Shown piece after piece: positions 13,780 to 18,418 of a stretch of DNA of 18,418 bases. A program made the position numbers and the translations under genes. The stretch lies in assembly GCA_938039795.1 (NCBI GenBank), contig CALHWU010000016.1, positions 1 through 18,418 of the forward strand. The letters run 5' to 3'. Source of the stretch: an uncultured Muribaculaceae bacterium (lineage in GTDB: Bacteria > Bacteroidota > Bacteroidia > Bacteroidales > Muribaculaceae). The notes under the pieces were generated by a model. That model searched no databases. It saw only the letters and a list, made by a program, of their open reading frames with translations, and had not been told where the DNA came from. Each line of letters begins with the position of its first letter. The first letter of the stretch is position 1.

Positions 13780-14322
13780 TTACTCCTTGGCGATGAGCTC
13801 CATGCCGCGCACTATCGCCTCACGGTTGTCGGGCAGCAGGTGATGGTGGCGCTCCGGAAGCACTTTCTTCAGTCCGGCCATGACGCTCTCGAGCGGAACG
13901 AGCGGACGCACGGCGAGCAGCGCTCCGAGCACGATCATATTGTAGGTCTTCGAGCTCTTCATGTCGAACGTCGCCTCCATGGCCTCCACGCGCACCACGC
14001 TGATGTCGGTGCGCTGCGGCTCGCGGTGTATGCCGTAGGGGTCGTAGATGAGCGTGCCGCCCGGCTTCACCTTGCTTTCGAATTTATCAAGACTCTGCTG
14101 GTTGAGTATGACGGCCGTATCGTAGCTGTCGAGCACGGGCGAACTGATGGGGCCGTCGCTGAGCACTACGGTGACGTTGGCCGTGCCGCCGCGCTGTTCG
14201 GGGCCGTATGACGGCATCCAGGTGACTTCCAGATTGTCCATCAGTCCGGCATAGGCCAGTATCTTGCCCATCGAGAGCACTCCCTGGCCGCCGAAGCCTG
14301 CTATGATTATCTCTTCTTTCAT
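13780..14322 (-). CDS. 2-oxoacid:ferredoxin oxidoreductase, gamma subunit
   Basis: A 180-aa catalytic-gamma domain protein, last gene of the four-subunit operon. Its N-terminus KEEIIIAGFGGQGVLSMGKIL carries the GxGGQG signature of this domain, and SYGPEQRGGTANV is the second conserved motif. It forms part of the CoA-dependent oxidative decarboxylase of 2-oxoacids. The start ATG 14322 overlaps the beta-subunit stop as ATGA (14319-14322), so the longer open frame from 14388 is rejected. The substrate cannot be read from the sequence. Confidence 0.93.
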   Translation of the reverse strand: MKEEIIIAGFGGQGVLSMGKILAYAGLMDNLEVTWMPSYGPEQRGGTANVTVVLSDGPISSPVLDSYDTAVILNQQSLDKFESKVKPGGTLIYDPYGIHREPQRTDISVVRVEAMEATFDMKSSKTYNMIVLGALLAVRPLVPLESVMAGLKKVLPERHHHLLPDNREAIVRGMELIAKE

Positions 14323-15092
14323 TTCTCTTCTGCAGTGTTTTTGAGGTCGCCCGGCGGATAGAACGGGAACATGTTGTCGACCATCCACTTGTTGGCCTTG
14401 TCAGGCGTCATTTTCCAGCCGCTGTTGCAGGTGCTGACTATCTCCACCACTGAAGTGCCGAGCCCCTTCATCGAGTTTTCGAAAGCCTTGCGTATGGCCG
14501 CCTTGGCCTTGCGCACGGTGGCGGGGGTGTGGACCGACTGGCGGGTGACGTAGCACGTGCCGGGCAGCTGCGCGAGCAGTTCGGTGATGCGCAGCGGATG
14601 TCCGTTGAGGTCGGCGCGGCGTCCGTAGGGGGTGGTCGAGGTCTTCATCCCTTCGAGGGTGGTCGGTGCCATCTGCCCTCCGGTCATGCCGTAGATAGCG
14701 TTGTTGATGAAGATTATGGCAATATTCTCGCCGCGGTTGGCGGCATGGATGGTCTCGGCGGTGCCTATGGCTGCCAGATCGCCGTCGCCCTGATAGGTGA
14801 ACACCAGCCGGTCGGGGTTAAGCCGCTTGGCGGCGGTGGCCACTGCCGGCGCGCGCCCGTGGGCGGCCTCTATCCAGTCGATGTCGATATAGTTGTAGGC
14901 AAACACGGCGCATCCCACCGGCGCTATGCCGATGGCGATGTGCTCGGCGCCCATCTCCTCTATCACCTCGGCCACGAGCTTGTGGACCACGCCGTGGGAG
15001 CAGCCGGGGCAATAGTGCATATTGTTGTCGTTGAGCAGACGCGGCTTTGTGCAGACCACGTTCTCTGCCCGTTTTATATCGTCGATATTCAT
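14319..15092 (-). CDS. 2-oxoacid:ferredoxin oxidoreductase, beta (thiamine diphosphate-binding) subunit
   Basis: A 257-aa subunit binding thiamine diphosphate and the catalytic Fe-S cluster. CPGCSHG near residue 26 supplies cluster cysteines. The ThDP motif runs from GDGDLAAIGTAE to IIFINNAIYGMTGGQ (GDG followed after about 26 residues by NN). Further family features are the central APVGCAVFAYNYIDIDW and TTPYGR. ATG 15092 (MNIDDIKRAEN) is chosen because it overlaps the alpha stop by ATGA (15089-15092). The beta stop overlaps the gamma start in the same way. Together with alpha and gamma this makes a ferredoxin-reducing 2-oxoglutarate or branched-chain 2-oxoacid decarboxylase. Confidence 0.94.
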   Translation of the reverse strand: MNIDDIKRAENVVCTKPRLLNDNNMHYCPGCSHGVVHKLVAEVIEEMGAEHIAIGIAPVGCAVFAYNYIDIDWIEAAHGRAPAVATAAKRLNPDRLVFTYQGDGDLAAIGTAETIHAANRGENIAIIFINNAIYGMTGGQMAPTTLEGMKTSTTPYGRRADLNGHPLRITELLAQLPGTCYVTRQSVHTPATVRKAKAAIRKAFENSMKGLGTSVVEIVSTCNSGWKMTPDKANKWMVDNMFPFYPPGDLKNTAEEK

Positions 15093-16183
15093 ATCCTGCT
15101 GATGAATTTTTTGAGAGCGTCGGTCACCTCGGCCGGGCTCGGCACGATGCCTCCGAGGCGTCCGAAATGCTCCACGGGCACGCGGCCCGAGGTGGCTATC
15201 CTGACGTCGTCGATCATCTGGCCGGCGTTGAGCTCCACCACGAGCATCCCCTTGACGCGCTTCGACAGTTCGGCGAGCGGCTTCTCCGGGAAGGGCCACA
15301 GGGTTATGGGCCTTACGAGGCCTACGCGGATACCGATCGAGCGGGCGTCGTCGATCGCCTTGGTGCATATGCGGGCCATGGAGCCGAAAGCCACGAAGAT
15401 GTAGTCGGCGTCGTCGGTCAGATACTCCTCGTATCTCACTTCGTTCTGGCGGATACGGTCATATGTGGCCTGATAGCGGAGATTGTTCTCCTCCATCTTG
15501 TAGGAGTCAAGCTCAAGGGTGGTCATCACGTTGGGGCGGCGCCCTTCGGGACGGCCGGTTACGGCCCAGGGGCACTGCTCGGCGATCTCGCGCTCTGTGC
15601 GGCGCTGACGCTGGGGCGGAAGCACCACCTTCTCCATCATCTGACCGACGATGCCGTCGGCGAGTATCATGGCCGGAGTGCGGTACTTGAAGGCCAGATC
15701 GAATCCGAGACCGACGAAATCGGCCATCTCCTGCACGGTCGACGGCGCGAGCACTATGAAATGGTAGTCGCCGTGGCCGCCGCCGCGCGTGGCCTGATGA
15801 TAGTCGGCCTGCGAGGGGTGGATGGTGCCGAGGCCGGGACCTCCGCGCATGACGTTGACCACCAGCGCCGGAAGTTCGCCGGCGGCGATATACGAGAGGC
15901 CCTCCTGCATCAGGCTGATGCCGGGGCTCGACGATGATGTCATGACGGCCTTGCCTGTGGCGGCTCCGCCATAAACCATATTGATCGAGGCTACCTCGCT
16001 CTCGGCCTGCAGCACCACCATGCCGGTGGTCTCCCATGGCATGAGCGCCTCAAGGGTCTCGAGCACCTCGCTCTGCGGGGTGATGGGATAGCCGAAATAA
16101 CCGTCGACGCCGTAGCGCACGGCGGCGTGGGCTATCGCCTCGTTGCCCTTCATGAGCCTCACTTCTTCATCCATTGTCATCAT
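15089..16183 (-). CDS. vorB: 2-oxoacid:ferredoxin oxidoreductase, alpha subunit (VorB/KorA type)
   Basis: A 364-aa alpha subunit with the pyrimidine-binding ThDP domain first (KGNEAIAHAAVRYGVDG then YFGYPITPQSE), the conserved SSSSPGISLMQEGLSY region and a C-terminal domain II. The Bacteroidetes orthologue is usually annotated as 3-methyl-2-oxobutanoate dehydrogenase subunit VorB. However, the gene order delta-alpha-beta-gamma is that of epsilon-proteobacterial oorDABC, a 2-oxoglutarate oxidoreductase, so valine-type and 2-oxoglutarate substrates are both possible. ATG 16183 is selected over nearby ATGs 16180 and 16174 because it forms an ATGA overlap with the upstream stop. Confidence in the family is high and in the substrate low. 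Confidence 0.94.
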   Translation of the reverse strand: MMTMDEEVRLMKGNEAIAHAAVRYGVDGYFGYPITPQSEVLETLEALMPWETTGMVVLQAESEVASINMVYGGAATGKAVMTSSSSPGISLMQEGLSYIAAGELPALVVNVMRGGPGLGTIHPSQADYHQATRGGGHGDYHFIVLAPSTVQEMADFVGLGFDLAFKYRTPAMILADGIVGQMMEKVVLPPQRQRRTEREIAEQCPWAVTGRPEGRRPNVMTTLELDSYKMEENNLRYQATYDRIRQNEVRYEEYLTDDADYIFVAFGSMARICTKAIDDARSIGIRVGLVRPITLWPFPEKPLAELSKRVKGMLVVELNAGQMIDDVRIATSGRVPVEHFGRLGGIVPSPAEVTDALKKFISRI

Positions 16184-16416
16184 TCGGATTGGTTCGTTAC
16201 ACGATACACGGTGATGCACCCGTCGGGGCACACCGTGGCGCAGGCCGCGCAACCGATGCATGCCTCAGCGTTGGCCGCGAAAGCATAGTGATAGCCGCGG
16301 TTGTTGACCTCCTTGGGCTGCAGACTGAGCACCGAGCACGGGCAGGCCACAACGCACAGGTCGCATCCCTTGCACCGCTCCATGTTTATATCTACAGCTC
16401 CGATGAATTTTGCCAT
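16180..16416 (-). CDS. 2-oxoacid:ferredoxin oxidoreductase, delta subunit (2[4Fe-4S] ferredoxin-like)
   Basis: A 78-aa ferredoxin-type subunit and first gene of the operon. Two cluster motifs are visible: CKGCDLCVVACP and CIGCAACATVCP. A spacer of about 22 residues between them (QPKEVNNRGYHYAF) is longer than in the stand-alone ferredoxin, as is typical for delta subunits. It passes electrons from the catalytic subunits to free ferredoxin. The stop overlaps the alpha start by ATGA. A promoter box sits 29 bases upstream. Confidence 0.94.
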   Translation of the reverse strand: MAKFIGAVDINMERCKGCDLCVVACPCSVLSLQPKEVNNRGYHYAFAANAEACIGCAACATVCPDGCITVYRVTNQSE

Positions 16417-16444
16417 ATTATTGTCGTATTGTCAATGACCGGTA

Positions 16445-16452
16445 CAAAAGTA
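16445..16452 (-). promoter_or_regulatory. Bacteroidetes -7 box for the 2-oxoacid oxidoreductase operon
   Basis: The minus strand reads TACTTTTG, matching TAnnTTTG, 28 bases before the delta-subunit ATG. No -33 TTTG at 19 bases. The predicted leader is about 22 nt. Confidence 0.55.
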
Positions 16453-16496
16453 ACATTTTTTCCACCAAAAAGGCGCCATTTAACATTACCTTAACC

Positions 16497-16527
16497 TATG
16501 GCACAAAAGCCGGTGCAATGTGCCATA
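16497..16527 (-). terminator. Hairpin after murF-alr
   Basis: TATGGCACA (16497-16505) pairs perfectly with TGTGCCATA (16519-16527) around a 13-base loop, starting 17 bases past the gene's stop. No U-tract follows, so a terminator role is likely but not certain. Confidence 0.55.
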
Positions 16528-16543
16528 TCGCCGACAAGTCGGG

Positions 16544-18418
16544 TCATTCGCGGTAGTAGATGCGCTTCACCCGCGTGCTGACCGAGGTTAGCACTTCGTA
16601 GGGGATGGTGTCGAGGGCGGCGGAGAGATCCTCCACCGGGACGTTGTCGCCGAATATCTCCACACGGTCGCCCACCTGGCAGTCGGCGTCGGTGACGTCG
16701 ATCATGCAGGCGTCCATGCATATGTTGCCTATCGAGGGGCAGCGGTGGCCGTTGATCCACACCCGCATGCCGCCGTTGCCCAGATGGCGGTCGATGCCGT
16801 CGGCGTAGCCCACCGGTATGGTGGCTATGCGCGAGCGTCGGGTGCACACGCCGCGGCATCCGTAGCCGATCGGCGTGCCCGCGGGCCATTCGCGTATGGC
16901 GATTATGACGGTGCGTAGCGACGACACCAGCCGCAGTCCGGAGGGCTCGCCGCCGGGGAGGGTGGCCACTCCGTAAAGGCCTATGCCGAGGCGCACCATG
17001 TCGTACTGATGGTCGGGAAAGCGTACTATGCCGGCCGAGTTGAGGATATGGCGCATGATATAGTGGCTGAAAGCGCCCTGTATCTGCGCGCACATAGTGT
17101 CGAACTGCGCAAGCTGCTGCTCGGTGTAGGAGTTGAGCTCGGGACAGTCGGCAGTGGCCAGGTGGGAGAAGAGCGATTGGATGCGCACTACCTTCTGGCG
17201 GCGCAGCAGGTCGATCAGTTCTGGAAGCTCCTCGGGAGTGAAACCGAGGCGGTGCATGCCGGTGTCGAGCTTTATGTGTACCGGGAAATCGGTGACGCCG
17301 CATTTCTCGCCCTCGCGGATGATCTCGCGGAGTATCGTGAAGGAGTATATCTCAGGTTCGAGCCGATAGGCGAACATCGTCTTGTAATTGACCACATGGG
17401 GGTTCATCACCATCACGGGCATTGTGATGCCCGCTTCGCGCAGCTCTACGCCCTCGTCGAGCACGGCCACGGCCATATATGCCGCTCCCTGGGCCTGGAG
17501 GGTTTTGGCGAGCTCGTAGCTTCCGGCGCCGTAGCCCGAGGCTTTGACCATGCAGATTATGCCGGTGGTGGGGCGGAGCATGGAGCGGTAGAGGTTGAAG
17601 TTGGACACGAGGGCGTCGAGATTCACCTCCAGGACGGTCTCATGCTGGCGTGCCTCAAGCATTTCGGCGATCAGCTCGAAGTGGAAGCGCGAGGCTCCCT
17701 TGACGAGCACAAGCTCGCGGTCGAAATCGTCGGCCGACATCTCCGAGAGCATGACCGAGGTCGACGGGAAGAACCGCGAGTCGGCCGGAAAATAGCGCGA
17801 ATTGGCCGAGATCTCTTCGCCCACGCCGATCACGCGGTCGACTCCGCGCTGGGCGAGCAGTCGCGCCACCTCGCGGTAGAGGCGTTGCGGCTCCAGAGTC
17901 TCGTGCATGACGTCGGAAATGATCGCAGTGACGGACCGCCGGCCGGTGCGCCGGCGGTTGAGGAAGTCGAGAGCGGGCTGCAGGGAGTTGAGATCGGAGG
18001 TATAGGCGTCGTAGATCACCAGACAGTCGTTTACCCCCTCCTTCACCTCCATGCGCGTGGCCACCGGAGCCAGCTGCGACATGCGTGATGCCGTCAGGTC
18101 GGCCGGACGGTTGAGGTAGAGCATCAGGGCGAGGCAGTGGATGGCGTTCTGTATGTCGGCGTCCGACGTGAAAGGTATCGTCACCGCGCCGTCGCTCCGG
18201 AGATAGGAGAATTCGATGTCGGTCGTCTCCCGGTGGCGGCGTATGGCCGAGATGAACAGCGGCCGGTCGCTGTCGCGCGTCGACCAGGCTATCTCTTTGG
18301 CGGGTATGCAGGCCTCGCTGACCGCCTCGCTGATCACAGGGTCGTCGCCGTTGTAGATGATCACGTCGCAGTCGCGCATCAATATGACCTTTTCGTCGCA
18401 TTTGGCCCGCAGCGATGT
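16544..18418 (-). CDS. alr: Bifunctional MurF ligase / alanine racemase, 3' part
   Basis: An open frame of 624 codons continues past the right edge; the true start is outside. The visible N-terminal 235 or so residues are the central and C-terminal parts of a MurF-type Mur ligase: VIIYNGDDPVIS resembles the N-A/G-D-D-P Mur motif and IYDAYTSDLNSLQPAL the MurF D-Y/A-x-x-N/S-P-x-S motif. About 370 residues of alanine racemase follow. These have the PLP-lysine site MVKASGYGAG (Lys codon 17543-17545), HIKLDTGMHRLGF, the NSAG and RLGIGLYG motifs, and VGYADGI with the second catalytic tyrosine. MurF adds D-Ala-D-Ala to the UDP-MurNAc tripeptide and Alr makes D-alanine; this fusion is known in Bacteroidetes. 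Both active domains look intact in the visible part. The TTG/ATG near 18382 is not a real start. Confidence 0.95.
   Translation of the reverse strand, partial: TSLRAKCDEKVILMRDCDVIIYNGDDPVISEAVSEACIPAKEIAWSTRDSDRPLFISAIRRHRETTDIEFSYLRSDGAVTIPFTSDADIQNAIHCLALMLYLNRPADLTASRMSQLAPVATRMEVKEGVNDCLVIYDAYTSDLNSLQPALDFLNRRRTGRRSVTAIISDVMHETLEPQRLYREVARLLAQRGVDRVIGVGEEISANSRYFPADSRFFPSTSVMLSEMSADDFDRELVLVKGASRFHFELIAEMLEARQHETVLEVNLDALVSNFNLYRSMLRPTTGIICMVKASGYGAGSYELAKTLQAQGAAYMAVAVLDEGVELREAGITMPVMVMNPHVVNYKTMFAYRLEPEIYSFTILREIIREGEKCGVTDFPVHIKLDTGMHRLGFTPEELPELIDLLRRQKVVRIQSLFSHLATADCPELNSYTEQQLAQFDTMCAQIQGAFSHYIMRHILNSAGIVRFPDHQYDMVRLGIGLYGVATLPGGEPSGLRLVSSLRTVIIAIREWPAGTPIGYGCRGVCTRRSRIATIPVGYADGIDRHLGNGGMRVWINGHRCPSIGNICMDACMIDVTDADCQVGDRVEIFGDNVPVEDLSAALDTIPYEVLTSVSTRVKRIYYRE

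Noticed and set aside
14323..14388. Longer start for the gamma subunit
   Set aside because: The extra 22 residues are out-of-frame beta-subunit sequence, and the ATGA overlap at 14319-14322 marks the real start.
17009..18088. 359-codon open frame on + over murF-alr
   Set aside because: Antisense shadow of a well-conserved bifunctional enzyme.
1..18418. CRISPR arrays, tRNA/rRNA genes, insertion-sequence ends
   Set aside because: No regularly spaced repeats, no tRNA-like cloverleaf and no transposase or terminal inverted repeats were recognised by eye.

Overview
The window is an 18.4 kb GC-rich segment from a member of the Bacteroidota, most likely the order Bacteroidales. A Muribaculaceae-like gut lineage would fit the high GC, but that is inference. 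The evidence is a DUF4295 (bL38-type) gene beside rpmG, a single-chain SecDF, a fused MurF-alanine racemase, a VorB-type 2-oxoacid:ferredoxin oxidoreductase operon, TAnnTTTG promoter boxes and no Shine-Dalgarno leaders.

Layout. Positions 1-306 hold the end of rpmG and a DUF4295 gene on +. They converge on a DUF4369/thioredoxin-fold lipoprotein (-) across a gap with two long hairpins. A divergent TRIC/UPF0126 channel gene (+) follows. Directly after it, two signal-peptide gene starts face each other and both break off near 2550, which looks like a rearrangement or assembly junction. A 377-base non-coding stretch with a perfect 20-bp palindrome leads to secDF (-), then a sugar-kinase-like phosphotransferase (-).

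A divergent AT-richer cassette follows: a 56-aa putative antitoxin overlapping a GNAT acetyltransferase by one base. Ten bases further on lies a sigma-54-type response regulator, overlapping its histidine kinase by ATGA. The kinase 3' end overlaps the convergent rlmN gene (-).

Between rlmN and a small 2[4Fe-4S] ferredoxin (+) lie 626 bases without a convincing protein gene. They contain a promoter, a rod-shaped RNA of about 149 nt ending in a U-tract terminator (candidate 6S / Bacteroidales-1-like RNA), a second block of competing hairpins and a textbook Bacteroidetes promoter for the ferredoxin. A GT2 glycosyltransferase (+) converges on the minus-strand operon for a four-subunit 2-oxoacid:ferredoxin oxidoreductase, ordered delta-alpha-beta-gamma with ATGA overlaps at all three junctions. 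The window ends inside murF-alr (-).

Most protein genes are housekeeping: ribosome, secretion, rRNA/tRNA methylation, peptidoglycan precursors and ferredoxin-linked 2-oxoacid metabolism, for which the nearby ferredoxin is a possible electron carrier. The accessory or unexplained parts are the GNAT cassette, the rod RNA and its structured neighbour, and the broken gene pair near 2550.
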